From Furcasterigmium furcatum (taxonomy: Eukaryota > Ascomycota > Sordariomycetes > Glomerellales > Plectosphaerellaceae), in NCBI GenBank assembly GCA_001599815.1, contig BCIA01000003.1, positions 868,001 to 932,000 on the forward strand: 64,000 nt of DNA, given 5' to 3'. The number at the start of each line of letters is the position of its first letter. Position 1 is the stretch's first letter. A program made the translations under genes and the position numbers. This document shows, in pieces, positions 54,909 through 63,299 of this stretch. The notes beneath the pieces are model-generated. The model worked only from the letters and a program-made list of their open reading frames with translations. It ran no database searches and was not told the origin of the DNA.

Positions 54909-56333
54909 ATGGCAGAGCCTCTTGCCATCCTCGGCGCAGTTATTGGGCTGATTGGCTTCGTCGTGTCAACACTCCCAAAGGTGGACCAGTTTCGTCGCGA
55001 CTTCAGCGATACCAACTTGAAGAGAGATTGGTACAAGACCCAATTGGACTCCGCCCAGACCAAGCTCGGCAGCTGGCGCAACCTCTGGTGCGATGGCGCT
55101 ACCTATTCGCGCGAGGACTACGAGCACTTCTGGGATGAAAACGGTTACGAGATCATCGAGACGAAGTTGCGGCTCATCACGGCAGAGTTGGCTGCGATCG
55201 GGAAACTTCTCTACCGCAAGCGCGACCGTGCCCTGGAGGCCGAGATGGGCAGCGAGTGGCACCGGTGGAATCGCTGGCTGAACACCGAAGAGGCGAAGTT
55301 CTTGATAAAAGGCCCCGCGAGTCTCCAGAAACGCTTCGTCTTCGCGCTTTTCCGCGGCGCGGAATTGGAAGAGAGAGTGAAGCGGCTGCAAGAGAAGGTG
55401 AAGGACCTGGAGACCTTTTCGCAGGAGCGCTTTGTGAACGTGCAGCTTTGCCTCCCTAGGGACGAAACTCTCGAGGCCACCACGCTGTACCGATTCCTCC
55501 GCCGCAGGGAATGGATGAAGCGGCAAGAAAGAATCTTCACGAACTTGTTCACGCTGTCGACGCAACAGGGCGGCCCAGGAGACTGGTCCTTGGTGCTCTC
55601 CATTCCCAACGCAGTGGGTGAGGCCAAGTCGGTCAACGACGGTCCCGGGTTGCACGTCAACTTTGATGTTGTGCAATCACAGGGCGACCCTCCATCAGCG
55701 ACGGACCTGGGCGTGGTATTGTTCCGTTCCTCTAATGTCGAGAAGACACGCTCTTGGTATCAGCAGCTGGTACTTGGGCAAGTCCCAGCAAATACAGCGA
55801 GGCGGCACGACTACTTGATCGACCGTTTTTTGCTACCACCAGCTCGCGACGATGAACTTAGATACGCGCTCGCAGAAGCGGCGATCGGCATCGTCAACTG
55901 GACCATGCTGCTCTGGGCTACCCCTTGGACGGACGACATCTGCATCTGCAGCCTCAGATTCGTTACCGTGACACGAGACGACGGCACGCCCTGGAAGGTT
56001 GCCACTTTCACGCCCGTGTGCCAGTGCGTCAAACCCGGGCTTCAGCACCAGGAGATGCGGCGGGCTCGCAAGGCATTGCTGCTAGGTGTCTCCCTGGCGG
56101 AGTTCGCCATCAGGAAGCCCGTGGTCATGGACGTCGGAGCTGCCCCCCGCTTCTTCGTCGACGGTCGTTCACTATCCGAGACGGACCTTCTTGACAAGGT
56201 CCGCGCCAAGAGCAGCTTGGAGTACCGGGAAGCTGTCTGGTACTGCTTCAAGTACGACCGTGACCTGACCGACAATCACAAGTTCCGCCCCCATCACGTT
56301 CTACTCTTTGACGAATACGTCCTCGGAAAGTAA
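54909..56333 (+). CDS. HeLo-like N-terminal protein with DUF7580-like C-terminus
   Basis: Single exon, 474 residues. The first 25 residues (MAEPLAILGAVIGLIGFVVS) are hydrophobic and glycine-rich, a hallmark of HeLo and HeLo-like cell-death domains that insert into membranes. A helical, charged region follows (FSDTNLKRDWYKTQLDSAQT, REDYEHFWDENGYEIIETKL), then a coiled-coil-like segment, LEERVKRLQEKVKDLETFSQ. The C-terminal half carries ARKALLLGVSLAEFAIRKPV and SSLEYREAVWYCFKYDRDL, the order seen in the fungal DUF7580 fold, a kinase-like remnant. Assignment to DUF7580 is from memory of the pattern. The gene is divergent from the pseudokinase protein. If the pairing is functional, this would be the membrane-acting partner and the other the sensor. 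Alternatively each is an independent member of large fungal families. Confidence 0.72.
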   Translation: MAEPLAILGAVIGLIGFVVSTLPKVDQFRRDFSDTNLKRDWYKTQLDSAQTKLGSWRNLWCDGATYSREDYEHFWDENGYEIIETKLRLITAELAAIGKLLYRKRDRALEAEMGSEWHRWNRWLNTEEAKFLIKGPASLQKRFVFALFRGAELEERVKRLQEKVKDLETFSQERFVNVQLCLPRDETLEATTLYRFLRRREWMKRQERIFTNLFTLSTQQGGPGDWSLVLSIPNAVGEAKSVNDGPGLHVNFDVVQSQGDPPSATDLGVVLFRSSNVEKTRSWYQQLVLGQVPANTARRHDYLIDRFLLPPARDDELRYALAEAAIGIVNWTMLLWATPWTDDICICSLRFVTVTRDDGTPWKVATFTPVCQCVKPGLQHQEMRRARKALLLGVSLAEFAIRKPVVMDVGAAPRFFVDGRSLSETDLLDKVRAKSSLEYREAVWYCFKYDRDLTDNHKFRPHHVLLFDEYVLGK

Positions 56334-57038
56334 TAAAACTCTGTTCATCATCGACGCCATGGATATTGCTAACGGGTTCGATCAGGTTGGAGACCCATCG
56401 AAAGGGCATCATAAAGAGAGTGGCCCTCGGGAGACAGAGAGGTGGACCACAAACAGGCTACACTGCTCCAACGCATACTTGAATTTACTACTAGAAAAGC
56501 ACTTGCGTTTTGTTGTAGCCCCGTAGATTATTAAGCCGCTTGAGCATTCATACTAGTGGGAAGTACTAGTACATAGTACTATTTCAGATTCTAGTTTCCC
56601 TCATGGCAATATCGATTCTGAGTTCTTCCCCCTTCCGAGCCGGTATATTGCCATCACGACAAAGTTGCGTCAAAAGCTCTCCCCGATCATCCTTCGGATG
56701 GCTAGTAGGTGAGATGGGTGATCCTGCTGCTTTAAGATCACTCGCTAGTCACCCAGTCGCGCGACGGCTGGGTGACCGGGTGATCCCAGGGGTGACTACG
56801 CTGCCGTGGTCGGTACCTCGGTCTCTAGGTCCCGCTTCACATGACTCTGATATCCTGATGATCCAACCCTCTTTCGTGCAAGTGGCAGGCTGGATACTTA
56901 CAATACAAGGTCTCTCCTGCAGTCATTATTCATACAGGCATTCCAGTACACGATCGGACGGAGCCGCAGCTTTTGCGTCATGGCGACCATATCACGCAAG
57001 CTAATACGCACACTCTGACGCTGCCGGCCGGATTCCTT
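56334..57038. other. intergenic with inverted repeat
   Basis: 705 bp between the HeLo-like gene and the GH3 pseudogene. It contains a run of tactag/actagt motifs near 56552-56580 and the imperfect inverted repeat listed separately. Confidence 0.5.
56736..56786. repeat. imperfect inverted repeat (possible TIR or hairpin)
   Basis: The arms gatcactcgctagtcacccag and ctgggtgaccgggtgatc can pair. The inner nine bases (GTCACCCAG at 56748, CTGGGTGAC at 56768) are perfect, with an 11-nt loop. Further GGTGA units lie on both sides (56709-56800). It could be the end of a decayed DNA transposon or a small MITE. Confidence 0.6.
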
Positions 57039-57640
57039 CTATTCGATGCCAATGACCGTAGCCGCCGCGAGCTTCCCGGACAGAAAGAGGTCCTCGGAGT
57101 AGCTTTCGAAGTTGTGACCGCCAGGGGAGCGGCGGTGGATGCACATGGTGGGCGCGAGGATGCACCTGGCGCCCTTGCTCTTAGTTTCCTGTCCGAGGGC
57201 CTCGCCCACGCGGTAGGCGATGGCGGTGCTGAAGGTTGATGCCACGCTGCATGCAGCTGGGAAACAGGCCGAGTTGCCCAGTTGCGAAAGTTGGCCCTCC
57301 AGGCTCCGTTAGGGCCGTCCGACACCTGGTAGGGAAGGCATCCTGCGTCAGCTCCGGATGTTGCTAGAAAGATGCCAGAGCAAGAGCAAACCGAAGAAGA
57401 CTGCTTACCTTGACGGACGGCACGCCCTTGGCTGGTATTGGTAGTGTCTCCCACCAGCCGCTTCCGGCGAGAAGAGAAATCTGCGTGCCATTTGTATCAC
57501 AGTCTTCTCCTCTATTTCCTTGAGCGTGTCATCCAGTCTACATTCAAGTTACCCAGCCCGACCATTCGATCCATTGTGGTTCTTACCTTCTCCTCCAGAG
57601 ACAGCCTGGATAGGATCTGATGTACGTCCGTCGAGGTCAT
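57039..57640 (-). pseudogene. N-terminal fragment of a second GH3 beta-glucosidase, broken
   Basis: The ATG at 57640 begins MTSTDVHQILSRLSLEEK. After an intron comes LLAGSGWWETLPIPAKGVPS, and after a second intron VSDGPNGAWRANFRNW, the standard GH3 opening. The frame then breaks: the continuing homology (ACFPAACSVASTFSTAIAYR, then PTMCIHRRSPGGHNFESYSE) is one frame over, with the shift near 57270-57285. A stop follows directly after GKLAAATVIGIE at 57039. The catalytic aspartate and everything downstream are missing. The remnant is not a simple copy of the intact GH3 at 38961-41676; it differs throughout and resembles a different GH3 subgroup. Inactivation therefore combines a frameshift and truncation. 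Confidence 0.82.
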
Positions 57641-57783
57641 ACACAGAAAGGGGGCAACCGTAAGTTAATGGCGCCGCGGTAAGCGCCGATAGACAGACAA
57701 CCTTACCTAATGATCACAGCCTTTCCTGATTTTCCACAATGCTAAGACGAAGACGATAGATTTGAAAGGCATCTACATTGTGC

Positions 57784-59269
57784 CTAGACGATCAGAGGTG
57801 CAAGTGCAGCGCCCAGTATCAAGGCCATCTCCACCCTCAGCCGACTCCCACCACTCCCGCCACCCTCACCATCGTCATTATCCGGGCTTCCCCCCTCTCC
57901 TGAAGAGGCCTCTCCCGACGAGTTCCCATCGCACTTCCCCCTGACATCTGAGCCCTGTGAGAAAGCCACTGGCTCGCTCCCGCAGTCGGCATGTTTGGCC
58001 ATCCAGACGGCCTTGTTGTCCTCGTCGAAGACGGCATACACTGAGCGTAGGAACGGGGTCCCCAGGTGCCACAGTGGGAATTCTCTCGAGTAGTCCTCTG
58101 GCTGCACGGTGATGTAGCAGTCACCGTCCTCCCCGTCAGGGCCCTCGTACGGGATGAGCAGATCGGCGTAAGGGATCGACGCCGTGAAGCCCGAGAGTTC
58201 CAGCTCGAGCGAGCCGTTGACGCCGGCTCCCTGGCTGCATGGGACGATGTACCAGTTGGGATCTGTCCAGTTACGCACGCCCAACGCCTCCGCCACAGCG
58301 ACGACGATGTCACCGGGAAGACTGCTGTAGGCCAATGTGATTTGGGCCTCAGCCGTGAACCCGTCCAGGCTCGTGCGGACGCCCCTGCCGTCGTTCAGTG
58401 CGACCCCGTTGACGTTCATCCAGTACTTATTCAGCTCCCAGCTCTCGGCCCCCTGTGGCGCATCGACGACGGGAACCTTGGTGAGGGGGCCGCAGAACTT
58501 CTTCGTGTCGACGCCGCCGAGAACCAGCGAGCCCGAGTCGACGCCGCCGTCAAGGGTAATGCCGAAAGCCCTGGCTCCAATGAGCCCCTCCGCGGCGAGA
58601 TCGCCTAGTATACCGGGCTTGGTGCCGCTTCCGCCAAAACCCAGCCCCAGAACGCCGTGCTGATAGGCCTCGGAGGATTGGTACGCGCCAAACGTTTCGT
58701 TCTTGAGCGTGCCTGAGCTGTGTCAGCGAGGACGTCCCAGGGCTTGATACTCGGCTCACCTTGCCCCGCGATAGTCACATCATCCGCGTAGATATGCCAT
58801 GTGGCCCATGTCATGTCTGTGATTTCATCACCGTCCAAGTCCAAGCCTTCATCGAAGTCGTACTTGGCGATGAATACGCCTGTAGTGGAGAGCGACGCGT
58901 TGTATGCTCCCATCTTCTCGCAGTCACTAGTATCGGAGTAGTAGCGCGATTCGCACTTCCCCATAACCATGATTCCGGATGAGCCGACATCAACGGCGAG
59001 CTGCACCCGCTGTTTCGGTGTGCCAATGTCGACTAGGCATAGAGCGTCAAAGGGTGAAGCTGGAAGGAAGAAGCAATGGGAAGCGTACCGTCAATCAGGT
59101 AAGCGTTGCGGTAGTAGGCGACGGGTAGGGAGACGTCCGTCTGGCGCCTGACGAGGGCCTGGCTGGGAGTGTGTCTGGTCATGGGCAGCGAGAGGAAGCC
59201 CCCCGCGGCTTCCGCACCCTGGGCCCAGACGAGTAAGACGCCGAGGCTAATCGGAATGGTGATCTTCAT
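57784..59269 (-). CDS. GPI-anchored pepsin-like protein with degenerate catalytic sites
   Basis: A1-family aspartic-protease fold, about 440 residues in three exons, ATG at 59269. Features: signal peptide MKITIPISLGVLLVWAQGAE; propeptide to a dibasic RR; N-lobe with RVQLAVDVGSSGIMVMG; flap region TWATWHIYADDVTIAG; GVLGLGFGGSGTKPGIL; C-lobe LVLGGVDTKKFCGPL and FPLWHLGTPFLRSVYAVFDE. An acidic Gly/Ser-rich stalk ends in a hydrophobic tail, ALILGAALAPLIV, typical of a GPI signal. The first catalytic triplet is DVG instead of DTG. At the second site the usual D-S/T-G-T is absent: the stretch reads LDGFTAEAQITLAYSSLP, with glutamate where the catalytic aspartate is expected. The protein is therefore probably not a working protease and may bind peptides or serve as a wall protein. 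It lies beside a GH3 pseudogene, but is itself unbroken. Confidence 0.84.
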
Positions 59270-59963
59270 GGTCTGTCTGTGGGCGCCTTGTGTTGATGAT
59301 GATGCTCTTTCACGCCGTCAGTCAGCACGTCGCTTGACGCGCCTGCTTCGGTTTAAAAAAAGAAATCGGAGAAGGAAAAGGGAAAGAAAGTAGTCTGCAG
59401 GTAAGATTGCATTTCGCATTGGAGAACCAACCGCCGACGAACCCCTGCAGCACCCGCATCGAGAGCCACACCAGCTATCGTGAACTGACCTCCAGGATGA
59501 GACCCTTTGGGGGAAAATGGAGCTGCCCTCCTCCTCTGGCATTGAGGTCCCCAGAAGGCGTGGTAGTATCGGAGCTCGTCTTACTGCCGAATTGGAATTG
59601 CGGAGGCAGTCGAGATTCTGCCCGTGGAGGTCACGCCGACAGATTCTTGCACGGCGAGTTGCTAAAACAGCGATGGCTTTATATTGATATCTGGTGTGAA
59701 AGAGTGTCTCCAAAGCAGGTAGGAAACTGGAGAAGTTGACTGAGTCTCGATAAGATCCTTAGTTCAAGATACTACTGGCTACCCGTTCCATCCAGCCTAC
59801 ATCTTCAGCCCCGATGTGGCCGTTCAGCTGAGGAACCGAGCCTGTGTCTTCATGACCGAGGCTGTCCCTTGCTGATCCGCGATGGTAGTTGGGCCTCAAG
59901 GGGCGACGATTGTCAGCTTTGCCCACAACTCGTACGTTTAATGAAGAGGAGCGCTCAATACAT
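59270..59963. other. intergenic
   Basis: 694 bp with only short frames. The AT-rich tract at 59352-59398 (aaaaaaagaaatcgg and following) is simple sequence near the pepsin-like gene promoter. Confidence 0.5.
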
Positions 59964-60179
59964 TTAGCATCTGCCCAAGGGGCCAACGGAAAAGCAGCCA
60001 GCAGGGGGGGCACACTGCATGCAATAGCACCGGCCGCCACGGCAGCTGCAGCTGGGACCACATGACTGGCGCTCCTCGACCTTTGCCTCGGCGACTTCAC
60101 GCTCGTTTGGCTGCTCCCCAGTAGGGGCGGCTAGGGCAAGGCTGGCGGAGAGAATGATGGCGACGACGGAGAACTTCAT
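59964..60179 (-). CDS. small secreted cysteine-rich protein (71 aa)
   Basis: Single exon. The ATG at 60179 starts the signal peptide MKFSVVAIILSASLALAAPT. An acidic propeptide-like segment (EREVAEAKVEER) follows, then a compact mature domain of about 34 residues with eight cysteines, beginning QSCGPSCSCRGGRC and continuing YCMQCAPPAGC to a C-terminal GRC. The cysteine spacing C-x3-C-x-C-x4-C-x-C-x2-C-x5-C-x8-C does not match the CSalpha-beta pattern of the peptide at 46039-46397. The ER/Q junction could be a processing site. The family is unrecognised; such proteins are often effectors, antimicrobial peptides or cell-wall peptides. A TATA element 105 bp upstream supports a real gene. Confidence 0.7.
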   Translation of the reverse strand: MKFSVVAIILSASLALAAPTGEQPNEREVAEAKVEERQSCGPSCSCRGGRCYCMQCAPPAGCFSVGPLGRC

Positions 60180-60282
60180 GTTGGCTGGTGGTGGGGTAAG
60201 ATGTTGCTGAAGGCTGAAAGTTTGATATGAAGAGTGAGCTGGTGATGAGAGAAGACCTTAGGCTCTACGGGACGCGAGGCCA

Positions 60283-60290
60283 CTTTATAG
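60283..60290 (-). promoter_or_regulatory. TATA box of the small cysteine-rich gene
   Basis: Minus strand reads CTATAAAG about 105 bp upstream of the ATG at 60179. Confidence 0.55.
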
Positions 60291-60996
60291 ATGGTCACGA
60301 TCAGCATATTCACCTCGAGGCGTGTTCTCCGTGATAGCGGCTTTATGGCGCATAGCCAGATTGGTCCGTCGGGACACTGAGTCCGCCCTGGATTGTTGTT
60401 TCAGCGAATGATGCATGATGCACTTGTGGGATGTGGTCCGGTCTGAGTACTTGGTGTTCATGACCAGTGGCTGTGGCCTGATGGTCGGCACAGCCGGATG
60501 AGTTTTAGATGATGGATGTGTACATAGGAAATGTCGCAACCACATCCGAAGATGCCCCAAGGCTTTTGGCCGCCAGACCCCTAATGCCGCGCACTACTTG
60601 GATGGGCCTACTACCACACAGGCAAGTGCATAGAGCTACGCGCAGTGAATGATGCGGAGAGACTGATGTGAAAAGAGGGACGACTGTATACAAACAAGAC
60701 CCTTATCGCGGTGGACGAAGGATTAGTTAATTCCAACATTACAATCTTGAACATCAAACCAGACTTAGTACGAATTCTACAACATTGATGAGTGTAACTC
60801 ATGGGGAAAACACGAGCATGGTAAGCGGTTAGTCGGGGTGCTTGCTGGTGTGCCTACATCGATATTGAGGCGCCGAGGTACTAGGGACGAACGCGTCAAC
60901 GAAGCGGCTATGATGGGCCGAGAGCGTAAAAGCCGAGATGGAGGTGAAGGTAGCAGCCTGTCGCCGCTTCTCATTGCGGTTAGCACTATGGCTTTA

Positions 60997-61017
60997 CAGG
61001 AGTCTTGCAGACTCCTG
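60997..61017. repeat. short perfect hairpin
   Basis: CAGGAGTCT, TGC, AGACTCCTG: nine paired bases and a three-base loop. The short length allows chance occurrence. Confidence 0.5.
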
Positions 61018-61830
61018 ACGCTTAATACGAGTGCCTGCCGTACAGGTGCGTAAGCCCAGCCCTTTGGGTTGCTTAATGCCCCAACACCCATACGCGTAAC
61101 ATCGCCGTGCGCAGTGGCTTCATGAGACACGGACGTAGCAGGCGTCAAATGCATAATTGCTATTGGCCACGACTAAGTGGCTGACCATCCGGACATATGA
61201 TTGTCACCGAGGCACAGAAAAGGCCAAGACTGTTTTGAGGAACCAGACAAGCCCTCGCCCTTCGTCAGCTGAGGAGGGTTGCTCAGTACTATCATGCACG
61301 GAAGACGCGGCCACCCACGTAACACCACCTTCTTATCGGCTGAGTTGTTATGATGATCGTCACAAAGTGCACGCGGGGGGAGCTGGCCGAAGACAGTCGC
61401 GGACGACGGCGCCGGCCTTTTCGCATATCTGGAACATGAGGCTCTCATCCACGCGGATTTACGGCATGTGATTTTCAGATGTTCTGCGCCCACCGGAGTT
61501 ATTCTTATGACCGCACCTGTTCTCCATCTTGGCGGAGTCTAAGCTGAAGAGCCTTGATTTTAGCCTGTTTATCTCGATGGCTTATTGCTCGAGTGCACTG
61601 CATCAAAAGTCTTCCGCGGGTTCGGGCAATCGTTCCAGGTACTCCACGTCAACGAACTTGATCTGGGTGCCTTGGCAAATCTACACGGTCGATTGTCTAA
61701 ATAAAATCCTTATTGAAAGTCGCCTTGCCGCTCGTGTCGCCAGGGCATTGCCGTCACGCATGAGGAGGATCTTGGAGGTAAAACGCTTTGAATAGAATCG
61801 AGCGAGAGGAGAAGTTGAGCCCACCCTCAC

Positions 61831-62823
61831 CTAAGCCAGACCAACAAGGCGCAGAGAATCACTCCAAAGACGTCCCTCCAATTCCTCGTTGTACGCATGC
61901 TTTGCGTAACCCCCCGCCATGAAATCATCGCTCTCAGAAGGCTTCGCTTCATCACAATCAGCAAGGTACTTTCCACCTTGCCCCTCCCACTGCTTCCCAA
62001 TCGCCGCCCAGACAGTAGTGGCCGCTCCCTGCTCGACGCTCTTGTACGTCAGAAACAGGTCCTTCCTCTCGCTCCACATCTGCACCTCCGCCTCCGGAAT
62101 GTGTCTGGCGAGCTTGGTCATGATGCCACCGGGGTGCAGGCTCGTGGCATGCAGGCCCTGCGCGCCGTATCGCCTCTCGATCTCGTTGGCCATGTAAATG
62201 TTGGCCGTCTTGGACTGCGCGTACGCAGTCCAGGGCTGATAGCCTCCCTTCTGGTAGTTGTAGTTGTCGGCGTCGTTGATCCCACCGATGATGTGCCCCG
62301 TGGATGAGACAGAGACGACCCGGGAGTGGAAGTCCGGTGTGGTGGCGGCCAGCAGCGCGGGCTTGAGCAGCTCGAAAAAAAGGAAGTGGGCCAGGTGATT
62401 AACGCCAAACTGGAGCTCGTGCCCGTCCTTGGTGAACTCGAGGTTCTGGACGGCCATGACACCGGCGTTGTTGATCAGAAGGTTGACCTTGTCCGTCTTC
62501 GCCAGGATCTCCTTGGCCGCTGCGCGAACGCTGTCGAGAGAGGACAGGTCCATCTCGACGAGGTCCATCCGTCCAGGATCGAAAAAGTCCGCCAGGGCTG
62601 TCCTGGCTGCAGCGAGGTCTCGGGCGGTCAGGAAGAGTCGGCTTCCCGTGGCCGCCAAAGCACGCGCTGTCTCGACGCCGATGCCGGAAGACGTGCCGGT
62701 GATGACAATGACCTTGTCGCGAAGTTTGTCCTCCACGGCTTCATCTTTGATGATTTGCAGAGCAGTGGGCCTTGCGTCGCCGGGCCCTTGTACGTTCAGG
62801 TGAGCCTCTGCGTATCGGGACAT
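61831..62823 (-). CDS. short-chain dehydrogenase/reductase (retinol-dehydrogenase-like)
   Basis: Intronless, 330 residues. The Rossmann signature is VIVITGTSSGIGVETARALA (TGxxxGIG), then the strand-4 motif LINNAGVM, SSTGHI with the catalytic serine, and YAQSKTANIYM with the catalytic Tyr and Lys. The C-terminal part has LHPGGIMTKLARHIPE and KYLADCDEAKPSES, as in fungal members related to WW-domain oxidoreductase and retinol dehydrogenases. The first true ATG at 62823 (MSRYAEAHLNVQGPGD) places the Rossmann motif at about residue 40, a common arrangement with a short N-terminal extension. It oxidises or reduces an unknown alcohol or ketone with NAD(P). It is divergent from a bZIP-type regulator 476 bp away, which may control it. 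Confidence 0.9.
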   Translation of the reverse strand: MSRYAEAHLNVQGPGDARPTALQIIKDEAVEDKLRDKVIVITGTSSGIGVETARALAATGSRLFLTARDLAAARTALADFFDPGRMDLVEMDLSSLDSVRAAAKEILAKTDKVNLLINNAGVMAVQNLEFTKDGHELQFGVNHLAHFLFFELLKPALLAATTPDFHSRVVSVSSTGHIIGGINDADNYNYQKGGYQPWTAYAQSKTANIYMANEIERRYGAQGLHATSLHPGGIMTKLARHIPEAEVQMWSERKDLFLTYKSVEQGAATTVWAAIGKQWEGQGGKYLADCDEAKPSESDDFMAGGYAKHAYNEELEGRLWSDSLRLVGLA

Positions 62824-63299
62824 GATGGGCAAAGGTAAGCAGAAATTGGTGGATGTAACTCGAGGACTAAGTATGAATTGTAGAAGATGGCAGACGAGAT
62901 GCTTCATCCATGGTTCATGAAGCGTATCTCTTTGGGTATTTATACCAATTGTTCGTTCAAAAGACCCAATTCCCCGACCATCGCAAGTATGGAGCATGAT
63001 TGCTCGAAATCTTTGATATCCGCTTGTGTCCTCGTCACTGATGGATCGTGCCGTCATTCATCGGGACGACTTGACTCCATCACGACTGACAAAATTTCCT
63101 CTTTCGGCCATAGTCGTAGAATCGGGTTTGTCAGCTGGCTGACCGTTTCTCCTTCTTGGGACTAGCGCCTCGGACTTAAGCAAAGTCCTGGCCCCTCGAC
63201 CCGGTGATGCCGTTGCTGCTGCTTTCACCCCTTTTCCTTCGTCGATGACTGCCAACAAATCAACACCGCAGTTGAATCCGAGTCTACATACTGATAGTA
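62824..63299. other. divergent promoter region of SDR and bZIP genes
   Basis: 476 bp with the SDR TATA element. An ATG at 63246 starts a frame that does not encode the basic region, so the bZIP start is placed at 63300. Confidence 0.5.
62936..62945 (-). promoter_or_regulatory. TATA box of the SDR gene
   Basis: GGTATTTATACC, nearly palindromic, lies about 115 bp upstream of the ATG at 62823. Confidence 0.5.

Larger units (their letters stand above)
60180..61830. other. 1.65 kb intergenic
   Basis: No gene-like frame with motifs. A perfect 9-bp inverted repeat with a 3-nt loop (caggagtct tgc agactcctg) lies at 60997-61017. It is not near a known 3' end, so its role is unknown. Confidence 0.5.

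Noticed and set aside
56334..57000. tRNA or other structured RNA at the inverted repeat
   Set aside because: No A and B boxes or cloverleaf could be built; the pairing is a simple hairpin.
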